DNA of 64,000 bases from Aquimarina sp. AU474 (GCF_900312815.1 NZ_OMPE01000007.1:496001-560000), one strand, 5' to 3'. Positions 27,181-36,784 are shown, numbered from the stretch's first letter. Numbers and translations: made by a program. The notes: generated from the letters alone by a model not told the origin.

Positions 27181-28092
27181 ATGTTAGACGATAAAAAAGA
27201 CGATATATTCTTATCAAGATGGATTAGCGGAGAGCTTTCTGAAGAAGAACTTCAGAAGTTTCAAGCCCATCCGGAGTATAAGCATTATGCCAAAATTATG
27301 GCTGGTGCAGATGCTCTTGACTTAAGAAGCTATGATGTTGACGATGAACTTTCTTCTTTAAAATCTAAACGACATCAAAAGGTTCCTAAAAAAACCGGTT
27401 CTGTTATAAAGCTGTGGCCTTATTTTGCGGCAGCTGCTTCTATTGCAATTATTCTTGGTCTATTTTTATTTGGACCAAATGAATCTTTTTCTACTGACTA
27501 CGGAGAAACATTAACAGTACAACTTCCTGATGGTTCAGAAATGATTTTAAATGCTAGATCTGAAGCTATTTTTGATAAAGAAAACTGGGAAAAAACCAGA
27601 CTTGTCTCACTACAAGGAGAAGCTTTCTTTAAAGTAAAGAAAGGAAGTAAATTTACTGTATCTACCAAGAGTGGTGAAGTCTCTGTACTTGGTACTCAAT
27701 TTAATGTTCAATCTCAAAACTCGTTCTTTGCAGTACAGTGTTTTGAAGGTAAAGTAAGTGTAGTCAATAAAAATCATACAGCAGTACTCACAGCAGGAAA
27801 AGCATATAGAAATCTTGAAAACACTCCCGAAAACTGGAATTTTTCAGGACATCAACCCACTTGGTTAACACATACTAGTTCATTTAGAAGCATACCTATA
27901 CAATATGTTTTTGAAGAACTTGAAAAACAATATAATATACAAATACAAAAATCTAATATCGATCTCAAAACGATATATACGGGAACATTCCCGAACAACA
28001 ACAAAGAAGTTGCTCTTAGAACAGTTTTTAGTACCTTAGGCATGGACTATAGCATATCGAAAGATGGCAAGACCGTGGTACTAGAAAAATAA
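27181..28092 (+). CDS. FecR-family anti-sigma regulator
   Basis: A 303-residue inner-membrane protein. The cytoplasmic N-terminus (about residues 1-75, FLSRWISGELSEEELQKFQA) would bind the sigma factor. A single membrane segment follows at about residues 79-98 (WPYFAAAASIAIILGLFLFG). The periplasmic FecR domain contains QLPDGSEMILNARSEAIF, LQGEAFFKVKKG and VLGTQFNV. The C-terminal STN-like DUF4974 part (SIPIQYVFEELEKQYNIQI) could contact the N-terminal domain of the receptor. The receptor gene begins 4 bases after its stop, so the two are one operon. The ligand that triggers signalling is unknown. Confidence 0.94.
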   Translation: MLDDKKDDIFLSRWISGELSEEELQKFQAHPEYKHYAKIMAGADALDLRSYDVDDELSSLKSKRHQKVPKKTGSVIKLWPYFAAAASIAIILGLFLFGPNESFSTDYGETLTVQLPDGSEMILNARSEAIFDKENWEKTRLVSLQGEAFFKVKKGSKFTVSTKSGEVSVLGTQFNVQSQNSFFAVQCFEGKVSVVNKNHTAVLTAGKAYRNLENTPENWNFSGHQPTWLTHTSSFRSIPIQYVFEELEKQYNIQIQKSNIDLKTIYTGTFPNNNKEVALRTVFSTLGMDYSISKDGKTVVLEK

Positions 28093-28096
28093 TAGC

Positions 28097-30649
28097 ATGA
28101 CAAGATTTTTATGTGTATGTTTTTTTTTATGGGGTGTATCTGTGTATTCACAAGAAGTGACAGAACCTATTATTTTTAAAGACACTCCTCTGTCTGAAGT
28201 GATTTCGGTTATAGAACAACAGTACTCGGTTAAATTTTCTTTTATTGATAATTTGGTAGAAGATAAAACAATAACCACCAAAATAAATCGCTCTTCACCT
28301 CTAGAAAGCGTACTTAAAGAATTACAACAGCAAGCATTTCTTAAATTTCGAATTACCGGAAATAATTTTGTCACTATAAGCTCTTTCGGAAGAAAAGATA
28401 ATATCCCAATTTGTGGATATGTTTTAGACGAAGAAAACAAGCCTCTTAAAAATATTGGCGTGTTTTTTAAAGCAATCCGAGCAAATAGCACCACAGATGA
28501 AAGTGGGTATTTTGAACATCCAGGAATACCCTATAATTCTGCAATACTAATTAGCGCTCCTGGGTTTAGACAAAATGTTCTTAATTCTGAATCTTTTGTA
28601 AACGGTGAATGTATTAAAATATTTTTATCACATACCAAAGAAGAAGCCTTAGAAGCGGTTCTAATTCAAGAATATATTGCCAAAGGGATAACTCAAAACA
28701 AAAAAATAATCAACATTGATTTAAACGATGTGGAAGTTCTTCCTGGACGAACAGAGCCTGATATTTTACAAAGTGTGCAACTCACTCCGGGCGTAAATAA
28801 TCCAAATGAGACGGCTTCGGGTCTATTTGTAAGAGGAAGTACTCCACACCAAAATTTAATACTCTGGAACGGAATTAAAACATATCATCAAGGGCATTTT
28901 TTTGGTATGCTCTCGGTTTTTAATCCTTATGTAGCCAAAGAAGTTAATTTTTCTAAAAGTGGTGTTAGTGCAAAATATGGAGATCGTATTGCTGGTGTAA
29001 TCGATATAACTTCAGAAAATGAAGTAGCCAAACGTTTTACAGGGGGAGCAGGATTTAATATGATTAATGCCGATGCCGTTATTCACACCCCTATTATCAA
29101 AGACAAAGTATCTCTACAAATATCCGGCAGAAGATCATATACCGATATTTTAGAAACATTTACGTACAAACAACTCTCGAAGCGCGTGTTTCAAAATACA
29201 AAAATTGCAGAGACTGTTGTGTTAAACAATGAAGAGAATGATTTTTTCTATGCAGACTATAATGCTAATTTAATCATACAACCTGCATTGAATCAAAAAA
29301 TAGAAGTTAATACGATATACAGTAAAAATGATCTAGATTTTGAACGAAGTGATGATATGGAATCTTTAAATGATGATCTTATAACCGAAAATGAAGGATA
29401 TAACATTAGTTGGAAAAGCTCATATAACAACAAAGTCTTTTTAGACATAAATGGGTATTACACAAAGTATCTTTTAAATTATCAATTTATAACAAGAAAC
29501 TTAGGAAGTATTGTTGAAATTGAAAGTAAGAAGAATAGTGTACGTGATTATGGAGCTCAGTTAAATTTAGAATATAAATTTTCTGAATATCAAAGCCTAT
29601 CAGGAGGGTACCAATACTCAAACAATTCTATACAATATGCTTTCGTTACAAATACGCCCGACTACGAATTGATCTTAGATGAGGATGATCAATTTTTAAA
29701 TACACATGCATTCTATTCAGAGTATAAGTTTGAAAACCCGAAAAATTTTTATTTTTCGGCAGGAGTACGATTTAATCATTATGCTGAGCTTGATAAATCT
29801 TTTATAGAGCCTAGGGTTTTTATTCAGAAAAATATTACCAAAAACTGGACTATTAATACTAGTGCAGAATATAGAAGCCAAGCTACTAGTCAAATTCAAG
29901 AATCTGTAGTAAGTAATTTATCTCTAGAAAATCAAGTATGGACCTTAGCCAATAATGAGCAATTCCCGATAATCTCTAGTTATCAATTTACCTTTGGTAG
30001 TAGTTTTAAAAAAAATAAGTGGTATCTAGATTTTGATAGTTATTATAAACAAATAGATGATATCACATCGCTAACCGCTGGTTTTATAAATCCAATAGAT
30101 AACACCTATCATAATGGAGAAAGTAAAGTTTTTGGAGTTGATGTATTTTTAAAAAAGAGATTTAAAAATTACAAAACATGGGTTAGTTATTCATACATAA
30201 ACACACAAAATAAGTTTGAAGATATTAACGGAGATGATTTTTTTCCTGGTAATTGGAATATAGAACACACTGTAAAATGGTCTCATTTCTACAAAATAAA
30301 TAATTTCCAATTCTCTTTGGGATGGCTTTGGCATACCGGTAAAGCTTTTACTAATATTTCTGGAGTCGATGATACTGGTGATATTGTAGTATTAGAATTT
30401 GGCGAAATCAATAGTAATAATTTACCTGTATATCATCGATTAGACTTTTCTGCAATTTATGATTTTAATATCGGTCAAAATTCTAATACAAAATACCGTT
30501 TAGGATTATCTGTGCTTAATATTTATGATAGAAAGAATATATTAAATCGGGAGTTTAGAACCACCAATTCTTTAAACAATCAACTTATCAATGCCGATGT
30601 ATTTTCTTTAGGTATTACACCAAATATAAGTTTCAGGGTATTTTGGTAG
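28097..30649 (+). CDS. TonB-dependent signalling receptor with STN domain
   Basis: An 850-residue outer-membrane receptor. After the signal peptide (about residues 1-19) comes an STN signalling domain (about 22-80: LSEVISVIEQQYSVKFSFI). A carboxypeptidase-regulatory-like beta domain follows (about 100-185: GYVLDEENKPLKNIGVFFKA), then the plug (GLFVRGSTPHQNLILWNG, SAKYGDRIAGVIDIT) and a beta-barrel that ends in Phe-Arg-Val-Phe-Trp. The STN domain is the part that touches FecR proteins in FecA-type systems, so it probably both imports a substrate and reports it. No SusD-like gene accompanies it, which argues against an ordinary SusCD glycan locus. The three PKD-like lipoproteins may be its surface partners. 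Confidence 0.93.
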   Translation: MTRFLCVCFFLWGVSVYSQEVTEPIIFKDTPLSEVISVIEQQYSVKFSFIDNLVEDKTITTKINRSSPLESVLKELQQQAFLKFRITGNNFVTISSFGRKDNIPICGYVLDEENKPLKNIGVFFKAIRANSTTDESGYFEHPGIPYNSAILISAPGFRQNVLNSESFVNGECIKIFLSHTKEEALEAVLIQEYIAKGITQNKKIINIDLNDVEVLPGRTEPDILQSVQLTPGVNNPNETASGLFVRGSTPHQNLILWNGIKTYHQGHFFGMLSVFNPYVAKEVNFSKSGVSAKYGDRIAGVIDITSENEVAKRFTGGAGFNMINADAVIHTPIIKDKVSLQISGRRSYTDILETFTYKQLSKRVFQNTKIAETVVLNNEENDFFYADYNANLIIQPALNQKIEVNTIYSKNDLDFERSDDMESLNDDLITENEGYNISWKSSYNNKVFLDINGYYTKYLLNYQFITRNLGSIVEIESKKNSVRDYGAQLNLEYKFSEYQSLSGGYQYSNNSIQYAFVTNTPDYELILDEDDQFLNTHAFYSEYKFENPKNFYFSAGVRFNHYAELDKSFIEPRVFIQKNITKNWTINTSAEYRSQATSQIQESVVSNLSLENQVWTLANNEQFPIISSYQFTFGSSFKKNKWYLDFDSYYKQIDDITSLTAGFINPIDNTYHNGESKVFGVDVFLKKRFKNYKTWVSYSYINTQNKFEDINGDDFFPGNWNIEHTVKWSHFYKINNFQFSLGWLWHTGKAFTNISGVDDTGDIVVLEFGEINSNNLPVYHRLDFSAIYDFNIGQNSNTKYRLGLSVLNIYDRKNILNREFRTTNSLNNQLINADVFSLGITPNISFRVFW

Positions 30650-30710
30650 TGACTATCCGGGCACATTACATTATTTATTTTTTACTCGACAAATAAAAAA
30701 TACAAACATA

Positions 30711-30744
30711 AAAAAGGCTGTTCACTTCGTGAACAGCCTTTTTT
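30711..30744. terminator. Bidirectional terminator between receptor gene and ndk
   Basis: A 10-bp perfect stem GGCTGTTCAC/GTGAACAGCC with loop TTC is flanked by an A-run on the left and a T-run on the right, so it can end both the rightward receptor transcript and the leftward ndk transcript. Confidence 0.95.
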
Positions 30745-30763
30745 ATTATTGAAATATATTTTC

Positions 30764-31183
30764 CTAGAATTGCTCTCTTCCTGAAAAATGAAAAGCTCCT
30801 TCGATCGCAGCATTCTCATCACTATCACTTCCATGAACAGCATTCTCACTAATAGAAGTAGCAAATTTCTTACGAATCGTTCCTTCTGCAGCTTCCTCTG
30901 GGTTAGTTGCACCTATTAACGTTCTAAAATCTTCTACTGCATTTTCTTTTTCTAAAATAGCAGCTACTATAGGACCACTAGTCATATATTCTACTAACTC
31001 TCCATAAAACGGACGTTCCTTATGTACTTCATAAAATGCTTTAGCATCGTTAGTAGTTAGTTGCGTTAATTTCATTGCCACAATTCTAAAACCTGAAGCT
31101 GTAATTTGTTCAAGGATTGCACCAATATATCCTTTTCTAACCGCATCCGGTTTTAACATTGTAAAAGTTCTGTTTGTTGCCAT
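30764..31183 (-). CDS. ndk: Nucleoside diphosphate kinase
   Basis: A 139-residue enzyme that passes phosphate from ATP to other nucleoside diphosphates through a phospho-His. The catalytic His is in [15 protein letters not shown] near residue 118. [16 protein letters not shown] at the N-terminus, [15 protein letters not shown] and [19 protein letters not shown] are all standard. It is a single-gene transcript with a clear promoter (31267-31296) and a shared terminator. A 7-bp inverted repeat sits in its 5' untranslated region. Confidence 0.97.
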   Translation of the reverse strand: MATNRTFTMLKPDAVRKGYIGAILEQITASGFRIVAMKLTQLTTNDAKAFYEVHKERPFYGELVEYMTSGPIVAAILEKENAVEDFRTLIGATNPEEAAEGTIRKKFATSISENAVHGSDSDENAAIEGAFHFSGREQF

Positions 31184-31235
31184 TATAATTTTTTTTGTCT
31201 GCTTCTAATTCAAGAAGAATTTTTTAAATCATTAT

Positions 31236-31251
31236 ATCGGATACATCCGAT
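31236..31251. repeat. Inverted repeat in the ndk 5' untranslated region
   Basis: ATCGGAT-AC-ATCCGAT, a perfect 7-bp inverted repeat with a 2-base spacer, lies 52 bases upstream of the ndk start and downstream of the predicted promoter. It could be an operator or a short RNA hairpin. Confidence 0.5.
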
Positions 31252-31266
31252 TTCTAAATTTTTGTG

Positions 31267-31296
31267 CAAAATTAGCTATAAAAGGATCAAAAACAA
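31267..31296 (-). promoter_or_regulatory. Housekeeping promoter of ndk
   Basis: On the minus strand TTG (31294-31296), 19 bases, then TAATTTTG (31267-31274), a full match to TTG-N19-TAnnTTTG, 84 bases before the ndk start. Confidence 0.7.
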
Positions 31297-31349
31297 GAAT
31301 TATTGAAAGAAAGTGGTTTCATACTAATGATAAAAGAAATTATAAAGCT

Positions 31350-32381
31350 TTAGTTTTTGGGGTATTGCTTCTTATATTCTTGCAATACAATGTCATTTTC
31401 TCCTCTCATTTCCATGGTAACATTATATGTATCTAAGTTAAATCTTAATATCCCATAACTTGGCTTAGAAATAACTCTACCCACTCTAAGGCTATTAGAT
31501 TCTCCTTTAAAACTTGAATACGCATGTGTTAGCCCACTAGAGGTGAAATCTATTAAAGGATATTTTAATTTATCAATTTTGATTGTTGAAAATTCGGAAA
31601 TATGTCGATCTCCACTTAAAATAATAGCATTTCTGACGGCCTTATTAACAAGTATATTCTTAAGCCGTTCTACCTCATGAGGAAAATTACCCCAAGTTTC
31701 ATAACCATGTTCTGATGATAAAAACTGAATACTACTTACTATTACTACAAAATCAGAATAATTAGATTCTAATTCTTTCTCTAACCATTTCCATTGTTCA
31801 TCTCCCAATACAGTACCTTCATTATTCATGTACGGATCGTATCTCCTATCCTCACTCTCACTTTCTTTTAAAGGAGTTCTAAAATACCTTGTATCAAGTA
31901 TAATTACTTTTATACTTCCTTTCTCTATTTCGAATACTTTAGAGGTATATATCCCTTCTTGTATTCTAGCCGGGTCATTTTTAGGTAGTCCCATAAAATT
32001 TAAAAACAACTGCTGGCTTTTTTTTTTCATCTTCCACTCTACTCCCCCATCATTTTTACCATAATCGTGATCATCCCAAGTGCCCATAACAGGAACTTGC
32101 TCTTTCAACTTTCTATACTCAGGATTACTATTTTGAATAGTATAATCATCTGCTATTTTTGTTATATCCTCAGAATCTGCATATATATTATCTCCTCCCC
32201 AAATAAATACATTTGGTTCTTGTTTTATGATATTTTTCCAGAAAGGTTGCGGACTGTTTTGTTTATTACAACTTCCAAAAGCTATGACAAAATCATCAAT
32301 GTTTTTTGCTTTATTGGTTTGAGTAAAAACCAATTGTATCATTGCTATGTTTATCAGGAACAGAATTTTTATGTTTTTCAT
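31350..32381 (-). CDS. PhoD-like alkaline phosphatase/metallophosphatase
   Basis: A 343-residue exported protein with signal peptide ending near VFTQ. The mature part shows the PhoD-type metallophosphatase pattern: AFGSCNKQ, FIWGGDNIYADS (metal ligands Asp), MGTWDDHDYGKNDGG, VIILDTRYFRTPLKES and the late AIILSGDRHISEF with the Asp-Arg-His of the active site. It probably hydrolyses phosphomonoesters or diesters outside the inner membrane; it lacks the extra N-terminal domain of the larger PhoD proteins. It stands alone between ndk and the divergent nrnA gene, and no phosphate-box motif was recognised. Confidence 0.88.
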   Translation of the reverse strand: MKNIKILFLINIAMIQLVFTQTNKAKNIDDFVIAFGSCNKQNSPQPFWKNIIKQEPNVFIWGGDNIYADSEDITKIADDYTIQNSNPEYRKLKEQVPVMGTWDDHDYGKNDGGVEWKMKKKSQQLFLNFMGLPKNDPARIQEGIYTSKVFEIEKGSIKVIILDTRYFRTPLKESESEDRRYDPYMNNEGTVLGDEQWKWLEKELESNYSDFVVIVSSIQFLSSEHGYETWGNFPHEVERLKNILVNKAVRNAIILSGDRHISEFSTIKIDKLKYPLIDFTSSGLTHAYSSFKGESNSLRVGRVISKPSYGILRFNLDTYNVTMEMRGENDIVLQEYKKQYPKN

Positions 32382-32460
32382 AGGTAATAATTAAGGAATT
32401 CATACAAAACTAACTGATCTAATATTACCAAAATATTATTTATTGTATCTTCGCTCACTT

Positions 32461-33468
32461 ATGAATATTAAAGAAGTAAAGGAGCTATTAACTACTCCTA
32501 AAAACATAGTTATTACGGCTCATAAAAATCCAGATGGAGATGCGATTGGCTCTTCTTTGGCCTTGCACCATTACCTTTTATCTCTTGGCCATCAGTCAAC
32601 AGTTATAATGCCAAATGAGTATCCCGATTTCTTGAAATGGATTCCCGGAGAAGAACATATTGTTAAATTTAGTTTAGACACACCATTAGCACAATCTAAA
32701 ATTAAGGAAGCTGATCTTATTTTTACACTCGATTTTAATTTATTATCACGAAGTGGAGAAATGGAAAATGATCTTAAATCGTCGAATGCTGTATTCCTCA
32801 TGATTGATCATCACCAACAACCAGATGATTATGCTAAATTTATGTTTAGTGATACAACTATGAGTTCTACATGTCAAATGATTTATCATTTTATCGAAAA
32901 ATTAGATCATCTTGATATGATTTCTGCGGAGATAGCAACATGTATCTACGTGGGAATCATGACCGACACAGGTTCTTTCAGGTTTAGGTCAACCACAAGT
33001 ACCACACATCGAGTTGTTGCAGATCTAATTGATAAAGGTGCCGATAATACTAAGATTCATGAAAACATATATGACACCAATACCATATCTAGATTACAAC
33101 TAAAAGGAGTGGCGTTAAATAACCTTAGAGTTTTACCAGAATATCAAGTAGCGTACATTTCTTTATCACAAAAAGAATTAGATCAAAATAAATTCAAAAA
33201 AGGTGATACAGAAGGCTTTGTTAACTTTGGACTATCTATAGATGGGATAAAATTTGCTGCCATTTTTATTGAAAATAAAAAAGACGGAATTATTAAAATT
33301 TCACTTCGTTCAAAAGGAGATTTCTCTGTAAATGAATTTTCTAGAGATCATTTTGAAGGAGGAGGGCACCATAATGCTGCAGGAGGTAAAAGTAATCTCT
33401 CTTTATCGGATACCGTTGATAAATTTATTAGTATCTTACCGTCTTATAAAAATGTCCTGAATCAATGA
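32461..33468 (+). CDS. nrnA: DHH-family phosphoesterase, NrnA-like
   Basis: A 335-residue enzyme of the oligoribonuclease/pAp-phosphatase type that degrades nano-RNA and 3'-phosphoadenosine 5'-phosphate. Metal-binding motifs are TAHKNPDGDAIGSS near residue 21, FTLDFN, the DHH triad in LMIDHHQQPDDYA, and the DHHA1 substrate loop EGGGHHNAAGG near the end. The start is the ATG at 32461, since the frame upstream adds six residues unlike the family. A TATCTTCG box lies 8 bases upstream, too near to be certain. Its stop overlaps the gldI start (ATGA). Confidence 0.92.
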   Translation: MNIKEVKELLTTPKNIVITAHKNPDGDAIGSSLALHHYLLSLGHQSTVIMPNEYPDFLKWIPGEEHIVKFSLDTPLAQSKIKEADLIFTLDFNLLSRSGEMENDLKSSNAVFLMIDHHQQPDDYAKFMFSDTTMSSTCQMIYHFIEKLDHLDMISAEIATCIYVGIMTDTGSFRFRSTTSTTHRVVADLIDKGADNTKIHENIYDTNTISRLQLKGVALNNLRVLPEYQVAYISLSQKELDQNKFKKGDTEGFVNFGLSIDGIKFAAIFIENKKDGIIKISLRSKGDFSVNEFSRDHFEGGGHHNAAGGKSNLSLSDTVDKFISILPSYKNVLNQ

Positions 33469-34016
33469 GAACAATTCTTTACATGATTGGTCTTTTCTTA
33501 TTATTCTTTTCTTGTAAGGCTCCCGAAGCTAGAAGACCTGTAAACATAAAATCTGGTTCCTTTATTAATGAATCTATTAATCGAAATAAACAACTTGCTG
33601 CTAAACAAGAAGCAAGAATTCAAAAAATAATAGATCAGGATACCATAAATGAATACATAACATCCAAAGGAGGGTTTTGGTACTTTTACAATAAAAAAGA
33701 TACAACATCTACTACTACTCCAAAATTTGGTGACATTGTAAATTTCGATTACAATGTAAAAGATTTAAATGGGAATGTTATTTACACTCAAGAAGAGTTA
33801 AACACCACCACCTATCGTATTGATAAAGAAGAACTTTTTTTAGGACTTAGAGAAGGTTTAAAATTAATGAAAGAAGGTGAAATTGTAACCTTTCTATTTC
33901 CATCTTATCAAGCATATGGATATTATGGTGATGATAATAAGATTGGAACAAATATTCCGTTAGTAAGTGAAGTAACATTAAATAAAATCACAAAAGAGTC
34001 AACAACAGAAAATTAA
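33465..34016 (+). CDS. gldI: Gliding-motility lipoprotein GldI, FKBP-type
   Basis: A 183-residue lipoprotein (lipobox LFFSC) carrying an FKBP-type peptidyl-prolyl isomerase domain in its second half: FGDIVNFDYNVKDLNGNVIY, FLGLREGLKLMKEGEIVTF, PSYQAYGYYGD. GldI is needed for gliding in Flavobacterium johnsoniae, probably by assisting folding of secreted or outer-membrane proteins of the gliding and type IX secretion machinery. The order nrnA-gldI-PPIase is usual in the family. It overlaps nrnA by 4 bases. Other gld genes are not in the window. Confidence 0.9.
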   Translation: MRTILYMIGLFLLFFSCKAPEARRPVNIKSGSFINESINRNKQLAAKQEARIQKIIDQDTINEYITSKGGFWYFYNKKDTTSTTTPKFGDIVNFDYNVKDLNGNVIYTQEELNTTTYRIDKEELFLGLREGLKLMKEGEIVTFLFPSYQAYGYYGDDNKIGTNIPLVSEVTLNKITKESTTEN

Positions 34017-34029
34017 CTAGTATTAAAAA

Positions 34030-35145
34030 ATGAGAAAATTAAATCTTTTATTCTTAGCTATCGTTTCTTTAGCTTTTAGTAGTTGCGATGAAAAATACCC
34101 AGATTTACAAGACGGTATTTATGCAGAAATAATAACAAATCAAGGTACTGCTGTAGCGAAACTATACTCCAAACAAACACCAATTACTGTAGCCAATTTT
34201 GTGGCCTTAGCAGAAGGTACACATTCTATGGTTGATAGTATTTATGCAGGTAAAAAATTCTATAACGGTATTGTTTTTCATAGAGTTATCAAAGACTTTA
34301 TGATTCAAGGAGGTGATCCTTTGGGTACCGGAGCTGGTGATCCTGGATACAAATTTCCTGATGAGATTGTAGATTCTCTTTCTCATAAATCGAAAGGTAT
34401 TTTATCTATGGCAAATTCTGGCCCTAATACCAACGGAAGTCAGTTTTTTATCACCCTTAAAGATACTCCTTGGTTAAATGGAAAGCACACTATTTTTGGA
34501 GAAATTGTTATTGGTCAAGATGTTATAGACAGTATTGGAGTCACCAAAACTGGACCACGTGATAAACCTGCCAGCGAAATAAAAATGCTTGAAGTAAATA
34601 TCATTCGTAAAGGTAAAGATGCGAAGGCTTTTGATGCCAATGGTCTTTTTACAGATAAACTAAAAGGAATCGAAGAAGAACGCATTGAAAAAGAAAAATT
34701 AATAAAAGAAAAAAGTGCCGCCATTGCCAAAAAATTCAATGAGTTAAAAGCAACTGCTACAAAACTAGAAAGTGGTTTAGAAATAGCCTTTGTTACTAAG
34801 GGAGATGGTGTAAAACCTAAACCAACAGATGTAGTAAACGTAAACTATGCTGGATATTTTACAGATGGAAGAGCTTTTGATACGAATATTCGTGAAAAAG
34901 CCGAAGAACATGGTATTTTAAGAGGTAACGGTCGTTATGTTCCAATACCAATGCCATACTCTCCAGATGCTAGAATGATCGCTGGTTTTAAAGAAGGAGC
35001 GCAACTAATGAATGTAGGCGACAAAACCGTACTTTTCCTTCCTTCACATCTGGCTTATGGTGAAAGAGGCACTGGACCAATACCTCCTAATACTGATCTA
35101 ATATTTGAGCTTGAAATTGTAGAGATTGTAGCAAAACCTGAATAA
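34030..35145 (+). CDS. Double-domain peptidyl-prolyl isomerase (cyclophilin plus FKBP)
   Basis: A 371-residue lipoprotein-like protein (signal LFLAIVSLAFSSC) that joins two isomerase types. The cyclophilin domain (about residues 30-195) has FHRVIKDFMIQGGDP and NSGPNTNGSQFFITL. A charged coiled-coil linker (EEERIEKEKLIKEKSAAIAK) leads to an FKBP domain (about 255-371) with VVNVNYAGYFTDGRAFDTN and LPSHLAYGERGTGPIPPN. It follows gldI by 13 bases and ends at a terminator. It is expected to help proline-limited folding in the periplasm. Confidence 0.92.
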   Translation: MRKLNLLFLAIVSLAFSSCDEKYPDLQDGIYAEIITNQGTAVAKLYSKQTPITVANFVALAEGTHSMVDSIYAGKKFYNGIVFHRVIKDFMIQGGDPLGTGAGDPGYKFPDEIVDSLSHKSKGILSMANSGPNTNGSQFFITLKDTPWLNGKHTIFGEIVIGQDVIDSIGVTKTGPRDKPASEIKMLEVNIIRKGKDAKAFDANGLFTDKLKGIEEERIEKEKLIKEKSAAIAKKFNELKATATKLESGLEIAFVTKGDGVKPKPTDVVNVNYAGYFTDGRAFDTNIREKAEEHGILRGNGRYVPIPMPYSPDARMIAGFKEGAQLMNVGDKTVLFLPSHLAYGERGTGPIPPNTDLIFELEIVEIVAKPE

Positions 35146-35163
35146 AGGTTAGATAATTTTAAA

Positions 35164-35200
35164 CAAAAAAAACATCCTGATTTTATCAGGATGTTTTTTT
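35164..35200. terminator. Bidirectional terminator between PPIase gene and pepD
   Basis: A stem CATCCTGAT/ATCAGGATG with loop TTT is flanked by A- and T-runs on the two sides, serving both convergent genes. Confidence 0.93.
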
Positions 35201-35220
35201 TGTTTAAAGTAAAACGTAAT

Positions 35221-36681
35221 TTAATTTTTAGGAATATTCTTTAAAATTTCTTTTACAAATTTCCAATATTTCTGTACCGATGATATACTAGCTCTTTCAT
35301 CAGGAGAATGTGCTCCTAAAATTGTAGGACCAAACGAAATCATATCCATATCCGGATAATTTTGTCCCAAAATACCACATTCTAATCCTGCATGACAAGC
35401 GGCTACATGTGCTTTTTCTCCATATAATTCTTGATACAAAGCATCCATTACTTTTAATATTGGAGAATCCATATTGGGTGCCCATCCAGGATAATCACCA
35501 CTAGTGGTTACTTCACAACCAACAAGCTCAAAAGTTGCTCTAAGCTTATTCATTAAATCTGTTTTAGAAGACTCTACACTACTTCTGGTCAAACACTCTA
35601 TGGTTATTTCTCCTTTACCAATTGTTACTTTGGCTATATTATTAGATGTTTCAACCAGATCAGAAATCGAAGCGCTCATCGTATATACTCCATTATGAGC
35701 TGCATACAATGCTTTTAATATTCCTTCTTGCACTCCTAACTCCATTATATTTTGAGGTAAATCGGTTTTCTTTATCTCAATATCTAATTTAGGATCTACA
35801 ATAACGAGTTCATTTTTTATAGTTTTGATTAATTCTTTAATCTCAAACTCAAAAGCTTCTTCCTGAATTGCATCTACGGTTATCAAGGCAAAACTCTCTC
35901 TAGGAATCGCATTTCTAAGACTTCCTCCTTTAATTTCACTTACTTGGAGACCAAAATTTTCAAACCCGTCAAAAAGTAATCTATTCATAATTTTATTAGC
36001 ATTCCCTAATCCTTTATGAATATCCATACCAGAATGTCCTCCATTAAGTCCTTTAACCGAGATCGAATATCCTATTTTTCCTTCTGGGACAACCTCTTGC
36101 TTATACGTTCTTTTTGCTGTTACATCAATTCCTCCTGCACACCCAACGCCTATTTCATCATCTTCCTCTGTATCTAGATTTAATAAGATATCTCCTTGCA
36201 ACCAACCTCCTTCGAGTCCCATAGCTCCTGTCATACCCGTTTCTTCATCTATGGTAAACAATGCTTCAATTGCAGGGTGTATTAGTTCTGTAGATTCTAA
36301 AATAGCCATAATTGTTGCTACTCCTAATCCATTATCCGCTCCAAGAGTAGTTCCATTTGCTCGTACCCAATCATTATCGATATACATTTCTATTCCTTGG
36401 CTATCAAAATCAAACTGAGTATCCGCATTCTTTTGATGAACCATATCAAGATGGGATTGCATTACAACAGTTTTTCGATCCTTCATTCCTGGTGTTGCAG
36501 GTTTTTTAATGAGTACATTACCTACTTTATCTATTTCTGTGATCAACCCTAAAGACTCCCCAAATTCTTTCATAAACGCAATTACTCTCTCTTCTTTTTT
36601 AGAAGGGCGTGGCACTGCATTTAGATCTGCAAATTTATTCCAAAGTGCTTGAGGTTCTATATTTCTTATTTCTGAATTCAT
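35221..36681 (-). CDS. pepD: Aminoacyl-histidine dipeptidase (M20 family)
   Basis: A 486-residue cytosolic zinc dipeptidase that splits Xaa-His dipeptides such as carnosine. Metal and catalytic residues lie in VVMQSHLDMVHQK, TLGADNGLGVA, FTIDEETGMTGAMG and NLDTEEDDEIGVG, and a late His in CHAGLECG. The dimerisation domain contains GGHSGMDIHKGLGNANK. The start at 36681 (MNSEIRNIEPQALWNKF) is chosen over one eight codons upstream because that one would sit on the promoter box at 36703-36710 and because the family begins this way. Confidence 0.94.
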   Translation of the reverse strand: MNSEIRNIEPQALWNKFADLNAVPRPSKKEERVIAFMKEFGESLGLITEIDKVGNVLIKKPATPGMKDRKTVVMQSHLDMVHQKNADTQFDFDSQGIEMYIDNDWVRANGTTLGADNGLGVATIMAILESTELIHPAIEALFTIDEETGMTGAMGLEGGWLQGDILLNLDTEEDDEIGVGCAGGIDVTAKRTYKQEVVPEGKIGYSISVKGLNGGHSGMDIHKGLGNANKIMNRLLFDGFENFGLQVSEIKGGSLRNAIPRESFALITVDAIQEEAFEFEIKELIKTIKNELVIVDPKLDIEIKKTDLPQNIMELGVQEGILKALYAAHNGVYTMSASISDLVETSNNIAKVTIGKGEITIECLTRSSVESSKTDLMNKLRATFELVGCEVTTSGDYPGWAPNMDSPILKVMDALYQELYGEKAHVAACHAGLECGILGQNYPDMDMISFGPTILGAHSPDERASISSVQKYWKFVKEILKNIPKN

Positions 36682-36702
36682 AAGTGTATCATTGTATTTT
36701 CG

Positions 36703-36736
36703 CAAATGTACTATATTAAGATAATCTTAAACACAA
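36703..36736 (-). promoter_or_regulatory. Probable promoter of pepD
   Basis: On the minus strand TACATTTG (36703-36710) matches TAnnTTTG. A TTG lies at 36734-36736, 23 bases away, somewhat longer than the preferred 19. The pepD start at 36681 is 22 bases beyond. Confidence 0.5.
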
Positions 36737-36784
36737 TGATATATTAAATGTTGTAGTTTTACCAATGTATTATATTTTTATTTT

